The position numbers and the translations under genes were made by a program. The notes beneath the pieces are model-generated. The model saw only the letters and a program-made list of their open reading frames with translations, did not search any database and was not told the origin of the DNA. From Paenibacillus sp. L3-i20 (lineage in GTDB: Bacteria > Bacillota > Bacilli > Paenibacillales > Paenibacillaceae), in NCBI RefSeq assembly GCF_022180385.2, contig NZ_BQME02000002.1:2072501-2136500 (forward strand): a DNA stretch of 64,000 bases, read 5' to 3'. Below are positions 43,804-51,255 of the stretch, piece by piece; position 1 is the first letter of the stretch; each line of letters starts with the position of its first letter.

Positions 43804-44706
43804 ATGAATATTAGCCAATTAGAAACTTTGCTCACTATTTCCAAAACAATGAGCTTTCGAAAAGCTGGTGAGCTTCTCAATTTGACACAGCCTGCTGTAT
43901 CTGCTCAGATCAAGAGCCTTGAAGATGAGTTCAAGACCGTATTGATTAACCGCAACCAACCCGTAACACTGACCGACCACGGCCAAGTATTTCTAGAACA
44001 TGCAGAACGAATGTTAACGATTGTAGAAGAGCTGAAACAGAAGCTCGATGATTTAAATCATACGCCTCAAGGTCATATTTTGCTCGGAACAACTTCATCT
44101 ATAGCTATACAAATTTTACCAAGAGTCCTTTCCTACTTCCAAAATCAATATCCGCTTATTAAAACGACGATTCATACGATGCCGTCTTCTCAAGTAATGA
44201 CCAGTGTTGAAAATGGTTCCGTTGATGTTGGAATCACCTATTTAACCGAAAAAAATCCAAACGTTTCCTCATCCGTCCTTTATTACGATACTTTCGAACT
44301 TGTTGTATCACCAGATCATCCAATGAGCAACTTAAAACATACGACAGTAGACAAGCTAAGAGATATACCGATGATTATGTTAGCTCCCGATACGTTAGGA
44401 AGACGATTCATTGATGGAATTTTTCGGAAAAACAATATCCAACCGAATATTGTAATGGAACTTTCCAGCAGTGAGGAAGTTAAAAGGATGGTTGAGATTG
44501 ATCTTGGCGCTGCTATTGTCTCCAAGCTTTCTATCCCAACGGAACTAAAGTTAGGCACACTCAAAAACATTAAAGTTCATGAACTGGAAACAAGTCATCC
44601 CGTAGGCGTCGTATACAAATCGGGACGATATTTGAATACAGCCATGCAGCAATTTCTTAGCGATTTGAGAGGTATGCCGGAGCATCAATTCATTAGCAGT
44701 GAGTAG
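43804..44706 (+). CDS. LysR-family transcriptional regulator
   Basis: The 300-residue regulator has an N-terminal winged helix-turn-helix (FRKAGELLNLTQPAVSAQIKSLEDE, residues 18 to 42) and a two-lobed effector domain from about residue 90. It resembles CysL- and YwfK-type regulators of sulfur or central metabolism, but the effector cannot be read out. The start follows GAAAGGGGG. The histidinol-phosphatase gene begins 11 bases after its stop, so the two are probably co-transcribed. Confidence 0.9.
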   Translation: MNISQLETLLTISKTMSFRKAGELLNLTQPAVSAQIKSLEDEFKTVLINRNQPVTLTDHGQVFLEHAERMLTIVEELKQKLDDLNHTPQGHILLGTTSSIAIQILPRVLSYFQNQYPLIKTTIHTMPSSQVMTSVENGSVDVGITYLTEKNPNVSSSVLYYDTFELVVSPDHPMSNLKHTTVDKLRDIPMIMLAPDTLGRRFIDGIFRKNNIQPNIVMELSSSEEVKRMVEIDLGAAIVSKLSIPTELKLGTLKNIKVHELETSHPVGVVYKSGRYLNTAMQQFLSDLRGMPEHQFISSE

Positions 44707-44717
44707 GAGTGATCAGT

Positions 44718-45527
44718 TTGAAGTTTGATTTACATACCCATCATTTTAGATGCGGTCATGCGGACGGCAATATTGAAGATTACATTATTGCTGGAATTGA
44801 CGCTGGTTTACAGGTAATCGGAATTTCAGACCACTCTCCATACTTCTATCACAACGAAGACCAGCCATTTCCCGGCGTTGCGATGGCAAGAAGCGATTTT
44901 GCGAATTATGTGAAAGAGGTACTTCGCTTAAAGGAGAAGTACTCGGGAGATATTGAAGTACTGCTTGGCATGGAATCTGATTTCTACCCCGAACATGCTG
45001 AAGTCTATCGTAATGCGTTTAAAGGGATACCTTTCGATTATATAATCGGATCTGTTCACAAGCTTGGTGGAGTAAGCATCTTTAATCGCAAACGGTGGAG
45101 CAAGCTTGATCCTTCACTACATATCGGTGAAAAAAATAACTATTACGACCTTATCAAACAATCAGCACGCAGCGGTATGTTTAATGTTTTGGGACATATC
45201 GATGCAATGAAAGGCTATTACCCGGCGTTCTCCGATATTCCTGCACACGATGCAATTGACGATGCATTAAAGACGATTGCGGAATGTAACGTTTCGATTG
45301 AAATCAATACTTCGGGAAGTACAAAGGATGTTGGCGGATGGTATCCTTCAGATGACATTTTGGAGCGAGCATTGCACTTTGGGGTTGAAGTAACTTTTGG
45401 GTCAGATGCTCACGTTCCAAGTCGTGTTGGGGATGAACTAGAGCTTGTTTCGGAGCGACTCAAGGAAATAGGCTTTAAGCATTGGGTTTTTTACCGAAAT
45501 CGGGTACAAGTCAATGTTCCATTGTAA
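44718..45527 (+). CDS. hisK: PHP-family histidinol-phosphatase
   Basis: The 269-residue metal-dependent phosphatase removes phosphate from histidinol phosphate in histidine synthesis. PHP motifs in order are DLHTHHFRCGHADG, GISDHSPYF, GMESDFYPE, IIGSVHKLGG, NVLGHIDAMKGY and FGSDAHVPSRVG, which supply the trinuclear metal site. The start chosen is TTG seven bases after TAGGAG; a GTG nine bases upstream is in frame. It follows a LysR gene. Other PHP phosphoesterases cannot be wholly excluded, but the motif set fits HisK/HisJ closely. Confidence 0.88.
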   Translation: MKFDLHTHHFRCGHADGNIEDYIIAGIDAGLQVIGISDHSPYFYHNEDQPFPGVAMARSDFANYVKEVLRLKEKYSGDIEVLLGMESDFYPEHAEVYRNAFKGIPFDYIIGSVHKLGGVSIFNRKRWSKLDPSLHIGEKNNYYDLIKQSARSGMFNVLGHIDAMKGYYPAFSDIPAHDAIDDALKTIAECNVSIEINTSGSTKDVGGWYPSDDILERALHFGVEVTFGSDAHVPSRVGDELELVSERLKEIGFKHWVFYRNRVQVNVPL

Positions 45528-45538
45528 ACATAGTCGAT

Positions 45539-45568
45539 GAGGGGGGACGTTACGTTCCTCCTTTTTTT
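45539..45568 (+). terminator. Terminator of hisK
   Basis: GAGGGGGGACGT and ACGTTCCTC pair imperfectly, followed by seven T residues. Confidence 0.7.
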
Positions 45569-45610
45569 GTGTGTAATCAAATAACCTCTAACGTCATAAC
45601 TTTTCCGGGC

Positions 45611-45644
45611 AAAAAAAAAGTGGACCCGCACGCAGCGGGTCCGA
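45611..45644 (-). terminator. Minus-strand terminator without an obvious gene
   Basis: GGACCCG and CGGGTCC form a perfect stem, and the minus strand then has nine T residues. No convincing minus-strand gene lies upstream of it before sdhB, which has its own terminator. Confidence 0.6.
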
Positions 45645-45751
45645 AGAGTTATATTAAAAGGGGGTCTTGCTTATTATAATAGCCCATCTATGTGATAACG
45701 GAGTAACAGCAATATTTCAATTGTGTAACAAATTTAGGAGCGTGGCATGCA

Positions 45752-45943
45752 ATGTGGTTATTAACTGCTATCACAAGCGCACTTTTATTCGGACTTGCAA
45801 GCCTGACCTCTCCTCTTACGAATTTGAATATCGTGATTGTTGTTGCAATGTCTACTTGGTGGTATAACAAACCTCTCAGTGTGATGCAAGCTATTGGAAT
45901 TTTGTTGCTTATGTTAGCTGGGTTAATATTCATTCGTTTATAA
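45752..45943 (+). pseudogene. EamA/DMT transporter remnant with internal deletion
   Basis: The 63-codon frame starts MWLLTAITSALLFGLASLTS, the usual first helix of a small EamA-type transporter. It then jumps directly to NLNIVIVVAMSTWWYNKPLS and MQAIGILLLMLAGLIFIRL, which look like the last two helices. About 75 to 80 middle residues of a normal 140-residue protein are missing, and the join is in frame. TAGGAG stands upstream. The remnant could still be translated but should not transport. The HxlR regulator gene follows. Confidence 0.6.
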
Positions 45944-45971
45944 AGTACTTTTAGGCTTCGGGAGCTATATG

Positions 45972-46003
45972 TACTTACTTTTAGTTTGTTAGTATGCTAC
46001 AAT
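45972..46003 (+). promoter_or_regulatory. HxlR-type operator and -10 element
   Basis: TACTTAC, nine bases and GTTAGTA form an inverted repeat (six of seven pairs), the usual shape of HxlR-family operators. It ends four bases before TACAAT, so a bound repressor would cover the -35 region of the regulator's own gene. Confidence 0.55.
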
Positions 46004-46030
46004 AGAATTACAAAAAGCGGGGTGATTCGG

Positions 46031-46348
46031 TTGGATTATTCGACAATGTGCCCAAGATATGAAGCTGCGGCTGATCTGCTAGGGAAAAAGTGGACGGGAA
46101 GAATTATTCGGGTTCTCCTTGGTGGTCCGAAGAGATTTAAAGATATGAAGGAACAAATTCCCGAAATGAGCGATAAAATGTTAACTGATCGAATGAAGGA
46201 ACTGGAGATGTGTGGCATTGTCATTCGTCAAGTATATCCAGAAATGCCTGTTCGAATTGAATATGAGCTAACACCAAAAGGAAGAGATCTGCAGCCTGTA
46301 ATTGAATCCATTCAAGCTTGGGGCGAGAAGTGGATTTCTAGTTGCTAA
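46031..46348 (+). CDS. HxlR-family winged-helix regulator
   Basis: The 105-residue DNA-binding protein matches the HxlR family: MCPRYEAAADLLGKKWTGRIIRVLLGG, then the recognition region MSDKMLTDRMKELEMCGIV and the wing RIEYELTPKGRDL. A Cys at residue 7, near the N-terminus, is in the position used for redox or electrophile sensing by YodB and HypR-type members. The start chosen is TTG after GGGGTGA; a GTG nine bases earlier is possible. An operator-like inverted repeat lies in its promoter. Its former target may be the adjacent transporter remnant. Confidence 0.88.
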   Translation: MDYSTMCPRYEAAADLLGKKWTGRIIRVLLGGPKRFKDMKEQIPEMSDKMLTDRMKELEMCGIVIRQVYPEMPVRIEYELTPKGRDLQPVIESIQAWGEKWISSC

Positions 46349-46356
46349 TCTCCAAA

Positions 46357-46388
46357 ACAAAAACCCGCCAATTCGGCGGTTTTTTTTG
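46357..46388. terminator. Bidirectional terminator after the HxlR gene
   Basis: AAAACCCGCC and GGCGGTTTT form the stem with a four-base loop and T-tracts on both strands. Confidence 0.8.
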
Positions 46389-46694
46389 TTTGAATTAGGT
46401 TATTATGCGATAAAATATTATATTTCAAAAATCAGTGTACATGAGAATCATAAATGGAGTAATTGAGCCAAACTTCTCCGCCACATGTTATGTAATCTCT
46501 TACAATAACAAAATGAACAACGATTGGCCTTTATTAGCCCCCTCTTCCCTTAGTAGGATAAAAACTAATGTTTAGCTACTGGTAGTTTCAAAATTAAGCT
46601 TCAGGATAATATATGAACACATTTTCAAGCGACAAGAGGCCGATAATCCAATTATTAGCGGGCGATTGACAAATAGCATCCAATCCATTACCAT
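46389..46694. other. Gene-free stretch between HxlR gene and Fur box
   Basis: No convincing coding region is seen. The plus strand has a C-rich run CCCCCTCTTCCC near 46539. At 46666, TTGACA with 17 bases to TACCAT could form a promoter pointing toward the Fur box. A small RNA is possible but unproven. Confidence 0.35.
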
Positions 46695-46709
46695 TGATAA
46701 TAATTATCA
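46695..46709. promoter_or_regulatory. Perfect 7-1-7 Fur box
   Basis: TGATAATAATTATCA is an exact match to the TGATAAT-N-ATTATCA Fur consensus of Bacillus. It lies in a 450-base gene-free region, downstream of both the HxlR gene and the minus-strand sdhB. It overlaps the start region of a possible plus-strand promoter and a TATTAT on the minus strand. Confidence 0.7.
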
Positions 46710-46720
46710 ATATCATATAT

Positions 46721-46770
46721 AAAAAAAAGTCCAACACCCAATCGCGCCGCGGCGATCGAGTGCTAGACTT
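46721..46770 (-). terminator. Terminator of the sdhCAB operon
   Basis: On the minus strand AGTC-GCACTC pairs with GGTGTTGGACT around an inner CGATCGCCG/CGGCGCGATTG stem, then eight T residues. A smaller ATCGCAG/CTGCGAT hairpin precedes it. Confidence 0.75.
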
Positions 46771-46805
46771 CTTAATATCGCAGCAACACTGCGATTGTAA
46801 TTGCA

Positions 46806-47570
46806 CTAAATACCAAGCCATTTCTTAAACAGATGCTTCGTAGTGTCCTTGTTCATAGCAGCAATTGATGTCGTAAGCGGAATGCCCTTCGGACAAGAGC
46901 GTACACAGTTTTGAGAGTTACCACAGCCCTCAATACCACCATCAGTCATAAGAGCGTCTAGACGCTCTTCCTGATTCATCTCGCCCGTAGGGTGAGCATT
47001 GAACAGGCGAACTTGCGAAATCGCTGCAGGCCCGATAAAGCTGTTACGATCGTTAACGTTAGGACATGATTCTAGGCAAACACCACATGTCATACACTTC
47101 GACAGCTCGTACGCCCATTGACGCTTCGACTCAGCCATACGAGGTCCAGGACCAAGATCGTAAGTTCCATCAATCGGAATCCATGCTTTTACCTTTTTCA
47201 AGGCATTGAACATACGCTCACGATTGATGACCAAGTCACGAACGACTGGGAATGTGCGCATTGGCTCTAGCTTGATTGGCTGCTCCAGTTTATCAACCAA
47301 AGCGCTGCACGCTTGACGCGGTTTGCCATTGATCACCATTGAGCAGGCGCCGCATACTTCTTCCAAGCAGTTGGAATCCCAACATACTGGTGATGTTTTG
47401 GACCCATCAGCCTTGAGCGGATTACGCTGAATTTCCATCAAGCCGCTAATAACGTTCATATTAGGACGATAAGGAATTTCGAATTCTTCCGTATATGACT
47501 GTGATTCCGGTGAATCTTGACGAGAAATAATAAACTTGACGGTTTTGGTAGCGACAGTCGTTTCAGCCAT
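46806..47570 (-). CDS. sdhB: Succinate dehydrogenase iron-sulfur subunit
   Basis: The 254-residue subunit carries electrons from the flavoprotein to the quinone site in respiratory complex II. Three cluster motifs are complete: CWDSNCLEEVCGACSM with CSAL for the 2Fe-2S cluster, CMTCGVCLESCP for 4Fe-4S, and CGNSQNCVRSCPKGIP for 3Fe-4S. Its start lies two bases after sdhA, with AAAGGAG. It is the last gene of the sdhCAB operon. Confidence 0.97.
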   Translation of the reverse strand: MAETTVATKTVKFIISRQDSPESQSYTEEFEIPYRPNMNVISGLMEIQRNPLKADGSKTSPVCWDSNCLEEVCGACSMVINGKPRQACSALVDKLEQPIKLEPMRTFPVVRDLVINRERMFNALKKVKAWIPIDGTYDLGPGPRMAESKRQWAYELSKCMTCGVCLESCPNVNDRNSFIGPAAISQVRLFNAHPTGEMNQEERLDALMTDGGIEGCGNSQNCVRSCPKGIPLTTSIAAMNKDTTKHLFKKWLGI

Positions 47571-47572
47571 GA

Positions 47573-49330
47573 TTAATCTCCTTTCTTCTTATCAGTAGAG
47601 TAATCGCGCTTACGAGGTGCGATAAGACTTACGTCGATATCTTCATAAGAAATTTTTGGGCCTTCAGGAGTCCACGAAGCAATCGTAGATTTCATGAATT
47701 GATCATCATTACGATCAGGGAATTCAGGTTTGTAATGCGCTCCACGGCTCTCGTTACGCATTAATGCACCTAGTGTCATCGCTTCAGAAAGTTCAATCAT
47801 ATTCCATAGCTGACGAGTGAATGCAACACCTGCATTGTTCCACTGTGCTGTATCATTAATGTTGATGTTGCGGTAACGCTGTTTTAATTCCTTAATCTTG
47901 CCGATTGTTGCTTCCAGCTTATCGTTGAAACGTACAACCGTCATGTTGTTGGTCATCCACTCGCCAAGCTCTTTATGAATGACATAAGCATTTTCTGTAC
48001 CATTCATGCCGATAATGCTGTTGTATTTCTCTGTATGACGCTTTGTATCACGATCAAATACAGATGACGAAATATCTTCAGCAGATTTCTTAAGGCCTTT
48101 AATGTACTCAACCGCTTTTGGTCCAGCAACCATACCGCCGTAAATAGCGGAAAGCAAGGAGTTGGCACCTAGACGATTTGCACCATGATACTGGTACTCA
48201 CACTCGCCAGCTGCGAACAAACCAGGAACGTTGGTCATTTGATTGTAGTCAACCCACATACCGCCCATGGAATAATGAACTGCCGGGAAAATTTTCATTG
48301 GAATTTTCCGTGGATCGTCGCCCATAAATTTCTCGTAAATTTCGATAATACCGCCAAGCTTAACATCAAGCTCTTTCGGATCTTTATGAGACAAATCAAG
48401 ATAAACCATATTCTCACCATTGATGCCTAGCTTCTCATCTACGCACACATGGAAGATTTCACGAGTCGCGATATCACGAGGTACAAGGTTTCCGTATGCA
48501 GGATATTTCTCTTCTAGGAAGTACCACGGCTTACCGTCCTTGTATGTCCATACACGACCGCCTTCACCACGAGCTGATTCTGACATTAGACGAAGCTTGT
48601 CATCCCCAGGAATAGCTGTCGGGTGAATTTGGATAAACTCTCCGTTTGCGTAATTAACGCCTTGTTGATATACCGCACTTGCGGCAGTACCTGTATTAAT
48701 AACTGAGTTTGTTGTTTTTCCGAAAATAATGCCAGGACCGCCTGATGCCAAAATAACTGCATCTGCACGTACTGTCAACACTTCCATAGAACGCAAATCT
48801 TGTGCCGATATGCCGCGACATACGCCATCATCATCTAATACAGCGCCAAGGAATTCCCAATGCTCGAACTTGTTAACAAGTCCAGCTGCTTCCCAACGAC
48901 GAACTTGCTCATCAAGTGCATATAGCAATTGCTGGCCTGTTGTAGCTCCCGCAAATGCAGTACGGTGATATTTTGTACCGCCGAAACGACGGAAATCAAG
49001 CAAACCTTCAGATGTACGGCTGAACATAACGCCCATACGGTCCATCAAATGGATAATACCAGGTGCTGCGTCACACATTGCTTTAACTGGAGGCTGGTTA
49101 GCTAAGAAGTCTCCACCGTAAACAGTGTCATCAAAATGCTCCCATGGTGAATCTCCTTCACCTTTCGTATTAACCGCACCGTTAATACCGCCCTGTGCGC
49201 ATACGGAGTGAGAGCGCTTAACCGGTACAAGGGAGAACAAGTCAACGTGTACGCCGGCTTCCGCTGCTTTAATAGTCGCCATCAAACCGGCAAGTCCGCC
49301 GCCGACTACGATAATTTTATTTTTTGCCAT
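47573..49330 (-). CDS. sdhA: Succinate dehydrogenase flavoprotein subunit
   Basis: The 585-residue subunit oxidises succinate to fumarate using covalently bound FAD. Motifs are IIVVGGGLAGLMATIKAAEAG, the flavin-linking HSVCAQGGINGAVNTKGEGD, RTAFAGATTGQQLLYAL, SARGEGGRVWT, and HYSMGGMWVDYNQMTNVPGLFAAGE. The LGANSLLSAIYGG stretch binds the adenosine of FAD. The start follows AAGGAG. It sits between sdhC and sdhB in the usual Bacillus order. Confidence 0.97.
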   Translation of the reverse strand: MAKNKIIVVGGGLAGLMATIKAAEAGVHVDLFSLVPVKRSHSVCAQGGINGAVNTKGEGDSPWEHFDDTVYGGDFLANQPPVKAMCDAAPGIIHLMDRMGVMFSRTSEGLLDFRRFGGTKYHRTAFAGATTGQQLLYALDEQVRRWEAAGLVNKFEHWEFLGAVLDDDGVCRGISAQDLRSMEVLTVRADAVILASGGPGIIFGKTTNSVINTGTAASAVYQQGVNYANGEFIQIHPTAIPGDDKLRLMSESARGEGGRVWTYKDGKPWYFLEEKYPAYGNLVPRDIATREIFHVCVDEKLGINGENMVYLDLSHKDPKELDVKLGGIIEIYEKFMGDDPRKIPMKIFPAVHYSMGGMWVDYNQMTNVPGLFAAGECEYQYHGANRLGANSLLSAIYGGMVAGPKAVEYIKGLKKSAEDISSSVFDRDTKRHTEKYNSIIGMNGTENAYVIHKELGEWMTNNMTVVRFNDKLEATIGKIKELKQRYRNININDTAQWNNAGVAFTRQLWNMIELSEAMTLGALMRNESRGAHYKPEFPDRNDDQFMKSTIASWTPEGPKISYEDIDVSLIAPRKRDYSTDKKKGD

Positions 49331-49355
49331 TACGCTTCGCTCCTTGTCTTCAAAA

Positions 49356-50027
49356 CTATCCGATGTTCGACCATGCTAGTACAGCACTTGCAGCTTCTTT
49401 AAACTCGTCGCCGCTGAACGCAATTAGAGAAAGAATAAAAAGTGTAGATAGTACTACAAACACGCCCATACAAATAAATGATGAAATGCGTTGTGCTTTC
49501 GGTCCAATCGTAATACCCCAGCTAATTAAAAATGCCCATAGACCATTGCTGAAATGGAATACAGCAGCTAGAACACCGATAACATAAAGCGTAAACATAA
49601 CCGGGCTGCTAGCTATATGGTTCATCGTTGAACCAAGCTCTTCATGAGTAATATTGCCTAAGTACACCTGCATTCTTGTCTGATACACATGCCAGAAAAC
49701 GAATACAAAAGTAATCACACCTGTAACCCGCTGAGCTGTAAATGCCCAGTTGCGGCCATACTGGAAGCGCCCCGTATTCGAGTTCGATTGATAGGCGACG
49801 TATAGACCATAAATACCGTGAAACAATAGCGGGAGGTAAATCATGAAGATTTCTAGAAATGGCAACAGCGGCATGCTGTTGATGAGCTCAACACCCTTGT
49901 TAAACCCCTCAGGTCCACGCTCATGTGCTTGGTAGTTCGTCAATCCATGCACAACAATGAACCCGCCCAGTGGAATAATCCCGAGAAGCGAGTGCAATTT
50001 GCGCGAGAAATACGAATTTCCTTTCAT
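49356..50027 (-). CDS. sdhC: Succinate dehydrogenase cytochrome b558 subunit
   Basis: This 223-residue membrane anchor binds two haems and menaquinone, as in the Bacillus subtilis enzyme. Five helices are visible. Candidate haem-ligating His residues lie in SRKLHSLLGIIPLGGFIVVHG, LLFHGIYGLYV, FVFWHVYQTRM and AVFHFSNGLWAF. The start follows AAAGGAGAAGG; an in-frame ATG 33 bases upstream is less likely. It heads the operon behind a strong sigma-A promoter, and a LysR gene is divergent. Confidence 0.95.
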   Translation of the reverse strand: MKGNSYFSRKLHSLLGIIPLGGFIVVHGLTNYQAHERGPEGFNKGVELINSMPLLPFLEIFMIYLPLLFHGIYGLYVAYQSNSNTGRFQYGRNWAFTAQRVTGVITFVFVFWHVYQTRMQVYLGNITHEELGSTMNHIASSPVMFTLYVIGVLAAVFHFSNGLWAFLISWGITIGPKAQRISSFICMGVFVVLSTLFILSLIAFSGDEFKEAASAVLAWSNIG

Positions 50028-50084
50028 TTTTCCTTCTCCTTTCAAGTCTGTAATTCCCATTCTGTAGTTAACAAACCATTCAAC

Positions 50085-50124
50085 ATTGTAACGCTATCTT
50101 CTACCCCCGTCAACAATTGTCGAC
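50085..50124 (-). promoter_or_regulatory. sdhC promoter with overlapping palindrome
   Basis: On the minus strand TTGACG, 17 bases and TACAAT stand about 60 bases before sdhC. The -35 is part of GTCAACAATTGTCGAC (plus strand 50109-50124), a 16-base palindrome with one mismatched pair, a plausible operator. Confidence 0.6.
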
Positions 50125-50228
50125 ACATATTTGCCACACTTCCATCCTACCCTTTTTCAGCTTATAATGGAATTGCTTATTGTTTATAATTTCTTATAAC
50201 AAAATGACATAAGGGGACCTGTATTGCC

Positions 50229-51116
50229 ATGTATGAGGAGCTTGAAGTATTCACTGTAATTGTCGAGCAATCAAGTATGAATAAAGCTTCCGCTCTGCTT
50301 AATCTATCACAACCTGCGCTTTCGCGAAAAATTGCTAAGCTCGAAGGAGAGATTGGCGTCGAGTTGTTCAGACGCGTTGGAAAAAGATTGGAACTTACCC
50401 GAATTGGGCAACTTACTTATGAACATGCTTTAGAACTAAGGCAACTTCATCGGACTTACATGGGCACAGTAGCAGAATTTACAGCGACAGGTCGAACTTC
50501 ATTGACGATAGGAGCCAGCCTAACTACACTGCAAACGACATTGCCTGATCTCATTCAATCACTCACATCCGCTCACCCTGAATTTGATATTAAAGCAGTA
50601 ACGGGCAAGACGCATGAAATTATTTCCTATGTGAGAGAACATAAAGTAGATATTGGGATCGTCGCCTCCAGCATCGAAGATTCCTCTTTACGCTGCATTC
50701 CATTATTCGACGATCATCTTCTGCTGGTGTTACCGCGGAATCATGTTGTCACAGAAAAGGGATCGCTTCATATTGAAGATTTAAATGGATTGCCTATGAT
50801 ATTATTTTCAAAAGGCACCTGGTACCGTATTATGACTGATGAGTTATTCGACTCCTACAAAATTTCGCCAGACGTTCGAATGGAAATCGATTCCTTTGAA
50901 GCCATTCTAAGGCTACTGCACACATGCCGTGCTGGTACATTGCTACCAAAATCGTATATGCGTGAACAATTGCTTCAGGATAACGATCTTATTGTTGTGC
51001 CGATTAGTGAACTGGAAAATGCGAAGCGGACAACCTCTCTTATTCATGTTGACCCTGCAGCATTAAGTCCCTCCATTCGTCTATGCATCAATGAAATAGC
51101 AGCAAAATTTAATTGA
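50229..51116 (+). CDS. LysR-family transcriptional regulator, divergent from sdhC
   Basis: The 295-residue regulator has the helix-turn-helix MNKASALLNLSQPALSRKIAKLEGEIG at residues 17 to 43 and an effector domain from about residue 90 (LTIGASLTTLQTTLPDLIQ). It is divergent from sdhCAB with a shared 200-base region, so control of that operon is plausible, for example in response to a dicarboxylate or citrate; this is inference. The start is 12 bases after AAGGGG. No operon partner follows. Confidence 0.88.
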   Translation: MYEELEVFTVIVEQSSMNKASALLNLSQPALSRKIAKLEGEIGVELFRRVGKRLELTRIGQLTYEHALELRQLHRTYMGTVAEFTATGRTSLTIGASLTTLQTTLPDLIQSLTSAHPEFDIKAVTGKTHEIISYVREHKVDIGIVASSIEDSSLRCIPLFDDHLLLVLPRNHVVTEKGSLHIEDLNGLPMILFSKGTWYRIMTDELFDSYKISPDVRMEIDSFEAILRLLHTCRAGTLLPKSYMREQLLQDNDLIVVPISELENAKRTTSLIHVDPAALSPSIRLCINEIAAKFN

Positions 51117-51255
51117 TATAATTATTGCCATATTAGATCCACCGAATCCATACATATTAGAAAACATACTTTCTGACAAGCACCATTGGATAAATCAGGT
51201 ATGCCTGTGATAAGGTAGTGAGAGGTCAAACAAACTTACATAGTAGAGGTGAAGT

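Noticed and set aside
45688..45933. 81-codon minus-strand frame opposite the EamA remnant
   Set aside because: Its product is a mirror of the plus-strand hydrophobic frame, with no ribosome site; the plus-strand reading matches a known transporter pattern.
46594..46821. 75-codon minus-strand frame overlapping the sdhB end
   Set aside because: It runs through the sdh terminator and the Fur box and has no ribosome site or family resemblance.
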